The notes beneath the pieces were generated by a model, which did not search any database, was not told the origin of the DNA, and saw only the letters and a program-made list of their open reading frames with translations. Below are positions 55,602 to 64,000 of a stretch of DNA of 64,000 nt, piece by piece. The DNA is from Geodermatophilus siccatus. Its GTDB lineage: Bacteria; Actinomycetota; Actinomycetes; Mycobacteriales; Geodermatophilaceae. The stretch covers positions 186,001 through 250,000 of the forward strand of contig NZ_FNHE01000009.1 of the NCBI RefSeq assembly GCF_900103785.1, given 5' to 3'. The position numbers were made by a program, and so were the translations under genes. The first letter of the stretch is position 1, and the number at the start of each line of letters is the position of its first letter.

Positions 55602-55825
55602 GTGCCCCCCAGTGGACGTCCCTGTCCACGTGATCGGCACCCTGGGCCCCCGGCGGTACGGGATCGGCCGGATCGGGGTGCGTCGCACCCGCAGGGGTCG
55701 GGGCGGCCGGCCGTCCGGCGCCCGCCTCGGGCGGACGCCGACTCGCCGCGCCGAGTGTCGGGCCGGGCGATCCGGCGGGACAGTCAGGAGGGTCCCCACT
55801 CGCTCGTCGACCCCCGGAGGTCGAG

Positions 55826-57166
55826 ATGTCGAAGGCCAGGTCGTTCCCCCAGCTCACCGCACGGGTCGGTGTCGCCGCCGCCGTCGCGTTGTCCTCCTCG
55901 GCGCTGTGGGCGGTGTCGTCGACCGAGTCGGAGGCCGCCGTGGGCGCGGACGCCCCGGACTGCTACGCCGAGGACGCGGTGCTCACGGTGGAGGAGCAGC
56001 GCATCGGCCAGCCCCTGGTCGAGGGCGGGGAGTCGGCCGCGGCCCAGTTCCTCCGGGCCGCCGGCTTCGAGGAGGCGGTGGCGCAGTTCGCCACGGACCT
56101 GTGCGCGGCGCCGGACCTGGTCGCGGCCGAGGAGCTCGCCGTCCGGCACGGCGAGGCGCTGTGGGAGCTGGCCCTGGCGCGCGCCCAGGGGGAGCGGGAC
56201 ATCGGCACGATCGACCGGTACGACGACCGGCCGCTGTACTGGGCCCGCCTGCACATGACGCGCGCGGTGCGCCAGTGGGAGGCGCCCGTCGAGGTGAGCG
56301 TCGTCCAGCGCAACGCCCTGGTGCACCTGCTCGACCACGCGTCCCGGGGGCTCACCACCATCGACTGGCCGGAGGCGCCCGCCGACGCCAGACGCGTGAT
56401 GATCAGCGGCTTCGACACCTACAGCCTCGACCAGAGCCTGCGGAACTCCAACCCCTCCGGGGCCACCGCACTGCAGCTGGACGGCCGGACGCTCGAGACC
56501 GACGCCGGCCCGGTCGTCGTCCAGTCGGTCGTGCTCCCGGTGAACTGGACCGACTTCGACGAGGGCATCGTCGAGGACGCGTTCGGCCAGGTCCTGACGA
56601 CCGGGGAGGACCGCGCCGACCTGATCATGACCATCAGCCAGACCAGCCGCGGGCGGATGGACATCGAGCAGTGGGCCGCCAACGCCCGCGGCGGCTTCCC
56701 GGACAACAACCGCAACATGCTGTTCGGGCCGATCTCCCGGCCGTCGCACTGGCCGCAGCCGTTCGACTCACCGGAGTGGATCGAGACGACCCTGCCCTAC
56801 GAGGCGATGATCGCCGCCGGCACCGGCCCCTGGCCGGTCGTGCTCAACGACGGGATCTGCGAGTGGCCGGCGGGGACCTTCCCGGCCCCGTCGGCGGTGC
56901 GCTGCCAGGACGACCCGTCGGAGGGCTCCCGGGCGGCGTCCGGCCCGGGCGGCAACTACCTCTCCAACGAGAGCATGTACCGCTCGAACCGGCTGCGGAT
57001 CGGCATGCAGGCGTGGGACGTCCCCGGCGGGCACCTGCACATCTCGGCGCTGGTGTACCCGGAGGACCCCGCGGTGCTGACCGGTCCCGAGTTCGAGGCC
57101 GACCGGAGGGCCGTCGTCGACCAGACGATCGCCCTCGTCACCGCGGCCGGTGCCGCCGCGCCCTGA
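55826..57166 (+). CDS. secreted pyroglutamyl-peptidase-like protein with Ser for Cys
   Basis: A 446-aa protein with a signal peptide (residues 1 to about 37) and a helical N-terminal part (45-185). The rest resembles peptidase family C15: RRVMISGFDTYSLDQ and NSNPSG as in the N-terminal GFDPF...NPSG, ISQTSRGRMDIEQWAAN with Glu281 in the place of the catalytic Glu, GGNYLSNESMYR where GxYVCNxxxY is expected (Ser380 for Cys), and GGHLHIS with His405 for the catalytic His. It is longer than C15 enzymes (about 215 aa). GGAGG precedes the ATG. It may be a serine-based or inactive relative. Confidence 0.7.
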   Translation: MSKARSFPQLTARVGVAAAVALSSSALWAVSSTESEAAVGADAPDCYAEDAVLTVEEQRIGQPLVEGGESAAAQFLRAAGFEEAVAQFATDLCAAPDLVAAEELAVRHGEALWELALARAQGERDIGTIDRYDDRPLYWARLHMTRAVRQWEAPVEVSVVQRNALVHLLDHASRGLTTIDWPEAPADARRVMISGFDTYSLDQSLRNSNPSGATALQLDGRTLETDAGPVVVQSVVLPVNWTDFDEGIVEDAFGQVLTTGEDRADLIMTISQTSRGRMDIEQWAANARGGFPDNNRNMLFGPISRPSHWPQPFDSPEWIETTLPYEAMIAAGTGPWPVVLNDGICEWPAGTFPAPSAVRCQDDPSEGSRAASGPGGNYLSNESMYRSNRLRIGMQAWDVPGGHLHISALVYPEDPAVLTGPEFEADRRAVVDQTIALVTAAGAAAP

Positions 57167-57227
57167 GCGGGCCGTGGTGTGATCGTCGCGGCGCGACACC
57201 GGGGTCGCGCCGCGACGAGGAGGCTCG

Positions 57228-58349
57228 ATGGCCGAGGTGCACGGCAGCTGCGACGACCGCTTCTCCGGCGTGCGCGAGGCGTTCGAGCGCGGTCTGGACG
57301 CCGGGGAGCTGGGCGCGTCGCTCGCCGTCGACCTGGACGGGGAGACCGTCGCCGACCTGTGGGGTGGCCACCGCGACCTCGACCGGACCACCCCGTGGAC
57401 CGAGGACACGATCGTCAACGGCTGGTCGACGACGAAGACCGTCCTGGCGCTCGCCGCGCTGCTCCTGGTCGAGCGCGGCGAGCTGGACGTGTACGCGCCG
57501 GTCGCCGACTACTGGCCGGAGTTCGCGGCCAAGGGGAAGAAGGACGTCGAGGTGCGGCACCTGCTGTCGCACACCTCGGGCGTCTCCGGCTGGGAGCGTC
57601 CGTTCTCCATCCGGGACATGTACGACTGGCCGTCGGCGACCGAGCGGCTGGCCGCGCAGGCGCCGTGGTGGGAGCCGGGGACGGCGTCGGGCTACCACGC
57701 GAACAACCAGGGACACCTCGTCGGTGAGGTGATCCGGCGGATCACCGGGCACACCTTCAGGCAGTTCGTGGTCGACCAGATCGCCCGGCCGCTGGGCGCG
57801 GACTTCCAGATCGGCGCGCGGGAGTCCGACTGGGACCGCATCGCGCCCGTCGTCCCGCCGCCGCGACCGGAGGAGGACCCGCGGGAGCTGGACCCGGAGT
57901 CGGTGGCGGTCAGGACCTTCACCGCACCGGTCGCCTCGGCGACGGCGGCGAACTCGCCGGAGTGGCGCCGCGCGGACCTGGGCGCGCTCAACGGCCACAC
58001 GAACGCCCGCGGGTTGATGCAGGTCATGCGGGTGCTGTCGCTCGGCGGTGAGGGTCTGCTGTCGCCGGGGACGATCGACCTCGTCTTCGACCAGCAGTCC
58101 GACGGCGTGGACCTGGTGCTGGAGGCGCCGTTCCGCTTCGGGATCGGCTTCTGCCTGGGCTCGCCGCTGGTCCCGTACGTGCCCGAGGGGCGGACCTTCT
58201 TCTGGGGCGGCTGGGGCGGGTCGATGATCGTCATGGACCTCGACCGCCGGCTGACCATCAGCTACCTGATGAACCGGATGGCGCCGGGGATCCTGGGCTC
58301 GGACCGCAGCGAGGCCTACGTCCGGGCGGTGTACGCGGCACTCGGCTGA
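57228..58349 (+). CDS. serine hydrolase, class C beta-lactamase-like (EstB type)
   Basis: A 373-aa PF00144 protein: nucleophile Ser67 in STTK (67-70), HLLSHTSGVSGWE, and Tyr motif region TASGYHANNQGHLVGEV. FFWGGWGGSMIVMD near the end matches the WGG-type third motif of EstB-like esterases. There is no signal peptide. Likely an intracellular esterase or acyltransferase, not an antibiotic-resistance enzyme. It begins 61 bp after the secreted peptidase-like gene; an operon is possible. Confidence 0.92.
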   Translation: MAEVHGSCDDRFSGVREAFERGLDAGELGASLAVDLDGETVADLWGGHRDLDRTTPWTEDTIVNGWSTTKTVLALAALLLVERGELDVYAPVADYWPEFAAKGKKDVEVRHLLSHTSGVSGWERPFSIRDMYDWPSATERLAAQAPWWEPGTASGYHANNQGHLVGEVIRRITGHTFRQFVVDQIARPLGADFQIGARESDWDRIAPVVPPPRPEEDPRELDPESVAVRTFTAPVASATAANSPEWRRADLGALNGHTNARGLMQVMRVLSLGGEGLLSPGTIDLVFDQQSDGVDLVLEAPFRFGIGFCLGSPLVPYVPEGRTFFWGGWGGSMIVMDLDRRLTISYLMNRMAPGILGSDRSEAYVRAVYAALG

Positions 58350-58375
58350 GGCCTGGGGTTCGGGGGAGGTGCGGC

Positions 58376-58933
58376 ATGGACCTGGACGACGTGGTGCCCG
58401 AGGCCGATCACGTCACCCGGCAGGCGCGGGTGATCGACGCGCCGGCGTCCGTCGTGTGGGAGGAGCTGCACCGGCTGAAGCTCTCGTCGCTGCCGGTGTC
58501 CCTGCTGCTGAGCGCCGTGCGCGCCCTACCGGTGCTGCTGGCGGGCCGGGGTCGTCGGCGCGGCGGGCTCGACCGGACCTTCCTCGACGTGGTGCCGATC
58601 CCGGAGCTGGCCTCCGACCCGCCGTCGCACGTGCTGTTCGCAGGCGTGCTGCAGCCCTGGAAGCTGACCGGTGGGAAGCGACCGCCCGTGCTGGACGCGG
58701 CGGGGGTCCGGGAGTGGTCCGAGCCCGGCTGGGTGAAGGTCGGCATGGAGTTCCGGCTGACGCCGGCCCTCGGCGGCACGCGGCTGAGCTGCGAGACGCG
58801 GATCGCCGCCACCGATCCGGAGACGCGGCGGCGCTTCGGCCTCTACTGGCTCGCCGTCCAGCCGGGCAGCTCGGCCATCCGGTGGGAGCTGCTCACCGCC
58901 GTCGCCATGCGGGCGGAGGCGCGCGCCGGGTAG
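58376..58933 (+). CDS. SRPBCC-fold hypothetical protein
   Basis: A 185-aa protein: a short N-terminal region then VIDAPASVVWEELHRLKL, typical strand-helix start of SRPBCC ligand-binding folds, and FRLTPALGGTRLSCETRIAATDPETRRRFGLYWLAVQPGSSAIR, the usual C-terminal half with the long helix. It probably binds a hydrophobic ligand. It follows the esterase gene by 26 bp and precedes the SDR by 9 bp, so the three probably form an operon. Function unknown. Confidence 0.8.
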   Translation: MDLDDVVPEADHVTRQARVIDAPASVVWEELHRLKLSSLPVSLLLSAVRALPVLLAGRGRRRGGLDRTFLDVVPIPELASDPPSHVLFAGVLQPWKLTGGKRPPVLDAAGVREWSEPGWVKVGMEFRLTPALGGTRLSCETRIAATDPETRRRFGLYWLAVQPGSSAIRWELLTAVAMRAEARAG

Positions 58934-58942
58934 GACTCCGGC

Positions 58943-59875
58943 ATGGCCTGGACCGAGCGCGACATCCCCGACCTGAGCGGCCGGACGGCGGTGGTGACCG
59001 GCGCGAACGGTGGTCTCGGCCTGCAGACGGCGCTGGCGCTGGCCGGCGCGGGTGCGCACGTGGTTCTCGCTGCGCGTGACGCTGCCAAGACCGAGGCTGC
59101 GGAGGCGCGGATCCGGGTGAGCCACCCCTCTGCGTCGCTGGAGGTGGTGCCGTTGGACCTCGGTGACCTGTCCTCGGTGGCGGCCGTGGCGCGTTCGGTG
59201 CTGGCTCGGCACGAGCGGGTGGACCTGCTGGTGAACAACGCCGGGGTGATGGCGATGCCGAAGCGGACGACGGCCGACGGGTTCGAGATGCAGTTCGGCG
59301 TGAACCACCTGGGGCACTGGGCGCTGACCGCGCGGCTGCTGCCGGCGCTGCTGCGTTCACCGGCCGCTCGGGTGGTGACAGTGACGAGCACGGCGCGGCA
59401 CCGGGCCGGGCGGCTGGACCCGGCGGACGTCCATCCCGAGCGGGGCTACGGGGCGTGGTCGGCCTACGCGCGGTCGAAGATGGCCAACCTGCACTTCGGG
59501 CTGGGGTTGCAGCAGCGGTTCGCGGCTGCTGGCGTCTCCGCCATCAGCCTGGTGGCACATCCGGGCCTGACGAACACCGACCTGCAGGCGCGTGCGGTAC
59601 GCGAGGGCGGCGCCGGCCGGCTGGGGGCCTTCTTCGAGGTGATGACGGCGCGGTCGGGGATGTCGCCGTTCGAGGGCGCCCGGCCGCAGCTGCGGGCCGC
59701 GACCGACCCTAGGGCTCGCGGTGGGGAGCTGTACGCGCCGCGGTATGGGTCATGGGGTCCGGCGGTGCGGCGGCCGATCCTGCGCCGACGCGGCCTGCAG
59801 GAGCAGATCGACGTCCTGTGGCAGGTCTCCGAGCGCGAGACCGGCATCCCACTGGATGTCGTAGCAGTACTGTGA
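58943..59875 (+). CDS. short-chain dehydrogenase/reductase
   Basis: A 310-aa SDR (retinol-dehydrogenase-like clade): cofactor motif VVTGANGGLGLQTALALA, AARD for NADP choice, DLGDLSSV, LVNNAGVMAMP, VVTVTSTAR with Ser, and YARSKMANLHFGL with catalytic Tyr/Lys. HPGLTNTDLQ follows. The C-terminus (ETGIPLDVVAVL) ends right where the GC content falls, so the last residues may have been altered by an insertion. Substrate unknown. Confidence 0.93.
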   Translation: MAWTERDIPDLSGRTAVVTGANGGLGLQTALALAGAGAHVVLAARDAAKTEAAEARIRVSHPSASLEVVPLDLGDLSSVAAVARSVLARHERVDLLVNNAGVMAMPKRTTADGFEMQFGVNHLGHWALTARLLPALLRSPAARVVTVTSTARHRAGRLDPADVHPERGYGAWSAYARSKMANLHFGLGLQQRFAAAGVSAISLVAHPGLTNTDLQARAVREGGAGRLGAFFEVMTARSGMSPFEGARPQLRAATDPRARGGELYAPRYGSWGPAVRRPILRRRGLQEQIDVLWQVSERETGIPLDVVAVL

Positions 59876-60156
59876 ATCAGTGGCATAACCTGGCACGCCA
59901 GGGTCACTCGAGCATTGCTCACAGGATCGCCTGAGTAAGCCATGATTGGTCACGGGATGACATGAACGCCATTCCCGTTGACGGGGGTGCGACCAGTCGG
60001 GTCAGAATCTATGGCGTGACGGTCGAGCCGACTAGATAGTGCGCTCCTCTACCAATGACTGTGCTCATTCGGAATTCACGCCCGCCGATAGCGACATACG
60101 CACACGGTTGTTAGGTACGCCTGGCGGTGGTGTCGGCGCGGCGTCGTGCGAGCTGC
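59876..60156. other. lower-GC intergenic segment
   Basis: 281 bp with clearly higher A/T than surrounding genes and no credible gene. It contains a short palindrome CCTGG-CACG-CCAGG near 59891. It marks the left edge of an apparently acquired segment ending near 61.2 kb. No tRNA, att repeat or integrase was recognised. Confidence 0.5.
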
Positions 60157-61081
60157 TCACAAGACTAGGTAATGGGCTCGCAGTAGGGCGTACAAGCCGG
60201 TGGTGTCTAGAGGGGTCGGCATGCCAGCCCTTTGGCACATGTAGATGACTCTACGACTTCGGCGCTGAGGATCTGCGGCAAGCGTCGTGCGCGGGTGCGC
60301 TTCACCCCAGCGTTCGATGAAGGCATGTTCTGCGGCCAATACGGTCGACAGGTCGGCGTCGAAAGTTGTAACAATGTTGAGGAGTAGTGCACATAGAGCC
60401 TGTACATGAATCAAAGTGAGCGCAAGTGGAACACCGGGCTGAGGTGCGGGAAGTTGTAGAAGTGACCCGTTACGGCCCAGCCCATGAGCGACTGGACTCG
60501 CCATCGCGTATGCATCGAGAGCAAGCTGGGTGGGAATGCGACCTGCATGAACACATGAATTACGGAGTTCTTTGAAGCATCTGCACAAGAGCATCATGTC
60601 ATCGATTCGAGACCCAAAGTATCGAGCGTTGGATCTGAGGGTTCGGCCCGAAGGCAGCCTCGAGGGCGGGAGAAAGTCGACTCCTATAGCGATTGATGAC
60701 ATCCGCGGCCCCGAACTTTCCTCGGATGGCCTGAGAAGGAAACTGCAAATTATCGCGCTCGGTATCAGTGCCTAGCTCAAGTGCTTGGAGCCACCCCTCA
60801 AAGAGCCCTATCGCGCCGGTGAGCCCGAGGACGCTTGACTCATTAACTTGCTGTTCCCAAGGTCTCTCTATGCAATGGCGTCGCAGGTTTGCGCTTCCAA
60901 TGCCGCTGCCTGCGACGAACCGGCCGTGCAGTTCCTCGATGGTCACGGCTGGCTGTTCCTCGACGTATCCCTTCACCTGCCAGCGGAGATTCCACATTGC
61001 AGCGGCTGTTGGATTGATGAAGTCGTAGAAACTGGTTAGTTCTTGCGTAAACGCCCGAGAACTCTCGAGGAAAGGCTGCAC
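60157..61081 (-). pseudogene. frameshifted HEPN-like hypothetical gene
   Basis: Two minus-strand frames make one protein if joined. The upstream frame (GTG 61081 to stop at 60599) has helical text (SFYDFINPTAAAMWNLRWQ, LFEGWLQALELG). The downstream frame continues with RYFGSRIDDMMLLCRCFKE and LRNSCVHAG, ending at 60157. The switch falls around 60625-60640 and needs skipping of one base. RxxxxxH-like text in FKELRNSCVHAG recalls HEPN RNases of the MAE_28990/RiboL type, a weak link. Codon use is A/T-richer than the chromosome. It may be a pseudogene, a sequencing error or, less likely, a programmed shift. Confidence 0.55.
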
Positions 61082-61218
61082 GACGGGGCATTATGCATCA
61101 ACCCATGAGGCCGTGGGCTTACGTTGGCGGAGTGTCGGCCTCGGGCTTCGCGCTGTTGAAGAAGGGCTGGGGTTGGCCTGAGTCCATGGGCATGTGCTAC
61201 GTGCGAGAAGTGAAAGTC

Positions 61219-61878
61219 TTATCTGGTCGAGTGTCGGCCGAGACGGTAGCCGACCAGCACCCCGATCAAGGTGAGCAAGCTGCCGCCGACGGCGCCGAGG
61301 GCGAGCGTCCGGAGGTCGGACGTCTCCGCGGGAACGCCGGCGCGCCCGGTGAAGACCTGCGGCTGGGCAGCAGCAGGAGCCTCGGTGGCCTGTGCGGGCA
61401 CCGCCGCTGGTGCCTGGGGCGTCTCCGCGGGAACGCCCGCACCTGCCAGCTCGGCGTCCACTGCGGTGAAGAACTGCGCGGCCATCCGCTTGGCGACCCC
61501 GGTGATCATCCGCTGACCCACACCGGCCACCGGCCCGCCCACCACCGCGTCCGCCGAGTAGGTCAGCACGGTGGAGGAGTCGCCGTCCGGCGCCAGCTCG
61601 ATCGTCACCGTCGCCCGCACCTGCCCCGGTGCGCCCGCCCCGGACGCGTGCATCACGTACGAGGTCGGCCGCTGCTGGTCGGTCAGGTGCACCTCGCCCG
61701 CGTATGTCCCCTTCACCGCACCCACGCCCACCGAGACGTCCATCCGGTACGAGTCCTCGCCGACCCGCTCCAGCGCCAGGCACCCGGGGATGGTCCGCGC
61801 GAGCACCGCCGGGTCGGTCAGCGCCCGCCACACGTCCTCCGGGGACCCGTGCAGCACCGCCGAGCCGTCGAGGTTCAC
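61219..61878 (-). CDS. CoxG-like SRPBCC membrane-anchored protein
   Basis: A 219-aa protein: an SRPBCC/CoxG domain (NLDGSAVLHGSPEDVWRALTDPAVLARTIPGC, then VGAVKGTYAGEVHLTD), an Ala/Pro linker holding two copies of GVPAET, and a C-terminal transmembrane helix (LGAVGGSLLTLIGVLVGYRLG). CoxG recruits CO dehydrogenase to the membrane and, in mycobacteria, passes electrons through menaquinone. Its GTG overlaps the stop of the CoxL-like gene (GTGA), so they are coupled. The tail anchor supports a recruiting role. Confidence 0.93.
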   Translation of the reverse strand: MNLDGSAVLHGSPEDVWRALTDPAVLARTIPGCLALERVGEDSYRMDVSVGVGAVKGTYAGEVHLTDQQRPTSYVMHASGAGAPGQVRATVTIELAPDGDSSTVLTYSADAVVGGPVAGVGQRMITGVAKRMAAQFFTAVDAELAGAGVPAETPQAPAAVPAQATEAPAAAQPQVFTGRAGVPAETSDLRTLALGAVGGSLLTLIGVLVGYRLGRHSTR

Positions 61879-64000
61879 GCACCCACTCCCGTCCTGCGGC
61901 CCGATGCCGCGGTCCGCTCGGCCGTCTCCGAACGCATCAGGTCGTACAGCTCGGTGGGGGAGATGGGCATCGAGGTGATCCGCCGTCCCACCGCGTCCTC
62001 GATCGCCGACGCCAGCGCCGCCGACCCCGGGATCACCCCGGCCTCGCCGGCGCCCTTGATACCCAGCGGGTTCAGCGGCGAGGGCGTCTGCTGGTGGTCG
62101 ATCACCACGTCGGGCACCTCGGAGGCGTACGGCATCAGGAAGTCCATGAACGACGCGTTCTGCAGCTGCCCGTCGGCGTCGTAGGCCATCCGCTCGTACA
62201 GCGCCCCGCCCACGCCCTGTGCGACCCCGCCCAGCACCTGGCCCTCGACGATCATCGGGTTCACCACGTTGCCGCAGTCGTGCACCACCGCGTAGTTCAC
62301 GACGTCGATCTCCCACGTCGCCGGGTCGATCTCCACGACCGCCGCGTGCGCGCCCGACGCGAACGTCGACCGGATCGGCGAGTAGTAGTCGCGGTGCTCC
62401 AGCCCCGGAGCGTCCCCCGGGGTCACCGGCGGCCTGTCGTTCGAGGCCTGGACGGCGAACTGCGTCGCCTGCTTGGCCGCCTCGTCGAACGCGTACCGCA
62501 GCGGGTTGGACAGCACCGCCACCGTCCGCAGGGGGATCGAGGCCCCCGGCGTCCCCCGCACCTGGACGACGCCGTCGGCGATCTCCAGGTCGCCGGGGTC
62601 GGCCTCCAGCACGTCCGCGGCGATCCGCAGCGCCTTGTCCCGCACCCCGCGCGCGGCCAGCGCGATCGCGTTGCCGCTCATCACCGCCGCCCGCGAGGCG
62701 AACGTGCCGACCGCGTACGGGAAGCGCCGGGTGTCGCCGGTGGTCACCTCGACGTCCTCGATCGGCACCCCGAGCTCGGAGGCGACGATCTGCGCGAACG
62801 ACGTCTCGTGCCCCTGGCCCTGCGTGGTCAGCCCGGTCGACACCAGCACCTTGCCGCTGCCCAGCACCTGCACGTGCCCGCCCTCGTACGGGCCGGGCCC
62901 GGTGCCCTCCACGTACAGCGCCATCCCGACGCCCAGCAGCCTGCCGCGCGCCTCGGCGTCGTCCCGCAGCGCGTCGATCCCGTCCCACCCGACCAGCACC
63001 TTCAGCTTCTCGAGCAGCGCCGGGTAGTCGCCGGAGTCGTAGACGACCGGCCGGCCGTCCTGGAACGTCAGGTGGTGGTCGTAGGGGAACTGCGAGGGCT
63101 GGATGAGGTTGCGCTCGCGGACGACGGCCCGGTCCAGGCCGAGGACGTCGGCGATGCGGTCCATCGTCCGCTCCATCGCGAAGCAGCCCTGCGGCCGCCC
63201 GGCACCCCGGTACGGCGTCACGATGACCGTGTTCGTGTAGACGCTCTCCACGACCACCCGGTACACGGGGATCACGTACGGGCCGACCAATTGGGTCGCG
63301 GTGATGATCGGCACGATGATCCCGTAGGGCGTGTAGGCGCCGTGGTCGTGCCAGACGTGGACGTCGAGCGCGGTGATCCGGCCGTCGTCGTCGAACCCGA
63401 CGTTGATCTCCTGCCGCTGCTGCCGCTCGTGGGCGCTGGAGACGAAGTGCTCGCGGCGGTCCTCGGTCCACTTCACCTCGCGGCCGAGCGCGATGGCGGC
63501 CATCGGCACCAGCAGCTCCTCGGGCCACGGGTGCACGATCTTCACGCCGAAGCCGCCGCCGACGTCCGGGGCGACGACCTCCACCTGGTCGAGCGGGAGT
63601 TGCAGCTTGGCGGCGATGGCGGCGCGCACCGACGTCGAGGCCTGGGTGCTGGTGTGCACCCGCAGCGAGCGGTCGTCGGCGTCCCACCGCGCGTGCACGC
63701 CCTTGCCCTCCAGCGGCATGCCGGCGCTGCGCTCGACGTACTGGGTGAACGAGAGGGTGTGCGGCGACGCGGCCAGCGCCGGCTCGACGTCACCGGTCTC
63801 CTGGTGGTGCCGCGCCGCGACGTTGTCCGGGATCTCCTCGTGGACGCACGCGCGCGCCTCGCGGGCCGCGTCCACCCCGACGACGGCGGGCAGCTCCTCG
63901 TAGGTGACGGCGATCCGCTCGGCGGCGTCCTCGGCGACGTACCGGTCGGTCGCCACCACCATCACGACCGGCTCGCCGACGTGGTTGACCTCGCCGTTGG
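61875..64000 (-). CDS. xanthine-dehydrogenase-family molybdopterin subunit (form II CoxL-like), 5' end beyond window
   Basis: At least 708 residues are visible, open at the right edge where it begins with NGEVNHVGEPVVMVVATDRY. Conserved are VVAPDVGGGFGVK, the active-site loop PYRGAGRPQG (form II pattern; true form I CO dehydrogenase has AYRCSFR), GLTTQGQGHET and the C-terminal GIKGAGEAGVIPGSAALASAIEDA with the catalytic-region Glu. It therefore belongs to the aldehyde/other-substrate CoxL-like group, using molybdopterin cytosine dinucleotide. Partner FAD and FeS subunits are not in view and may lie beyond the edge. It is followed by coxG-like. Confidence 0.93.
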   Translation of the reverse strand, partial: NGEVNHVGEPVVMVVATDRYVAEDAAERIAVTYEELPAVVGVDAAREARACVHEEIPDNVAARHHQETGDVEPALAASPHTLSFTQYVERSAGMPLEGKGVHARWDADDRSLRVHTSTQASTSVRAAIAAKLQLPLDQVEVVAPDVGGGFGVKIVHPWPEELLVPMAAIALGREVKWTEDRREHFVSSAHERQQRQEINVGFDDDGRITALDVHVWHDHGAYTPYGIIVPIITATQLVGPYVIPVYRVVVESVYTNTVIVTPYRGAGRPQGCFAMERTMDRIADVLGLDRAVVRERNLIQPSQFPYDHHLTFQDGRPVVYDSGDYPALLEKLKVLVGWDGIDALRDDAEARGRLLGVGMALYVEGTGPGPYEGGHVQVLGSGKVLVSTGLTTQGQGHETSFAQIVASELGVPIEDVEVTTGDTRRFPYAVGTFASRAAVMSGNAIALAARGVRDKALRIAADVLEADPGDLEIADGVVQVRGTPGASIPLRTVAVLSNPLRYAFDEAAKQATQFAVQASNDRPPVTPGDAPGLEHRDYYSPIRSTFASGAHAAVVEIDPATWEIDVVNYAVVHDCGNVVNPMIVEGQVLGGVAQGVGGALYERMAYDADGQLQNASFMDFLMPYASEVPDVVIDHQQTPSPLNPLGIKGAGEAGVIPGSAALASAIEDAVGRRITSMPISPTELYDLMRSETAERTAASGRRTGVGA

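Noticed and set aside
61875-64000. True form I carbon monoxide dehydrogenase
   Set aside because: The active-site loop is PYRGAGR, not the AYRCSFR of form I, so CO oxidation is not claimed.

Overview
The window is very GC-rich, uses GTG starts heavily, and joins many genes by 4-bp GTGA/ATGA overlaps. Together with SpoIIE-type phosphatases, a class E sortase, a CO-dehydrogenase-like oxidoreductase and a spore-pigment-like aromatic polyketide cluster, this points to a soil or rock actinomycete. Geodermatophilaceae (Blastococcus, Geodermatophilus, Modestobacter) are a plausible home, but that is inference. About 60 genes are dense on both strands. No rRNA, tRNA, IS element or CRISPR array was seen.

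Left part (1-25 kb): housekeeping and stress genes. These are an alpha/beta hydrolase (cut by the window edge), a quinone-oxidoreductase-like MDR enzyme, MsrA, two SAM methyltransferases, a chemoreceptor, a phosphoribosyltransferase and UraD followed by a collapsed uraH remnant. Then comes a 1.7k-residue sensor that joins histidine kinase, receiver, PAS, GAF, PP2C phosphatase, anti-sigma-kinase and STAS modules in one chain, followed by an RsbA-like MEDS/ATPase protein. After these lie a MarR regulator with a palindromic operator, phosphofructokinase, an ATP-dependent DNA ligase, a secreted TolB-like propeller, a LuxR regulator and a HyuA/HyuB hydantoinase/oxoprolinase pair. A lower-GC patch (about 25.1-26.2 kb) holds one two-helix membrane protein.

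Middle part (26-37 kb): an AlkZ/AlkX-like winged-helix protein, a DUF1707 protein, a small K+ channel, a divergent MarR/ABC exporter pair, a serine hydrolase, a sortase with an LPNTG PKD-domain surface protein, a RibD-like reductase, an LLM flavin oxidoreductase and a secreted transglycosylase.

Core (37.0-54 kb): a minus-strand operon of about 15 genes encoding a WhiE-like type II polyketide pathway with its own acetyl-CoA carboxylase. In order of transcription: TcmI cyclase, fused AccD-AccA, biotin carrier, biotin carboxylase, ACP, aromatase/cyclase, an acyltransferase homologue lacking its nucleophilic serine, cupin, KS-alpha, KS-beta (chain length factor), a small ABM monooxygenase, a triple-ABM/FAD-hydroxylase fusion, P450, double TcmI cyclase and a VOC protein. 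The carboxylase would supply malonyl-CoA, KS/CLF/ACP would build the poly-beta-ketone, and the cyclases and oxygenases would fold and oxidise it. Divergent from it are two NarL-like regulators whose receivers both lack the phosphoacceptor aspartate. The second is preceded by a helically phased direct repeat.

Right part (54-64 kb): an ene-reductase, a GAF-EAL deletion remnant, a secreted pyroglutamyl-peptidase homologue with Ser in place of Cys, a class-C-beta-lactamase-like hydrolase, an SRPBCC protein and an SDR. A second lower-GC patch carries a frameshifted HEPN-like gene. The window ends in a form-II CoxL-like molybdopterin subunit (cut by the window edge) with a membrane-anchored CoxG-like protein.
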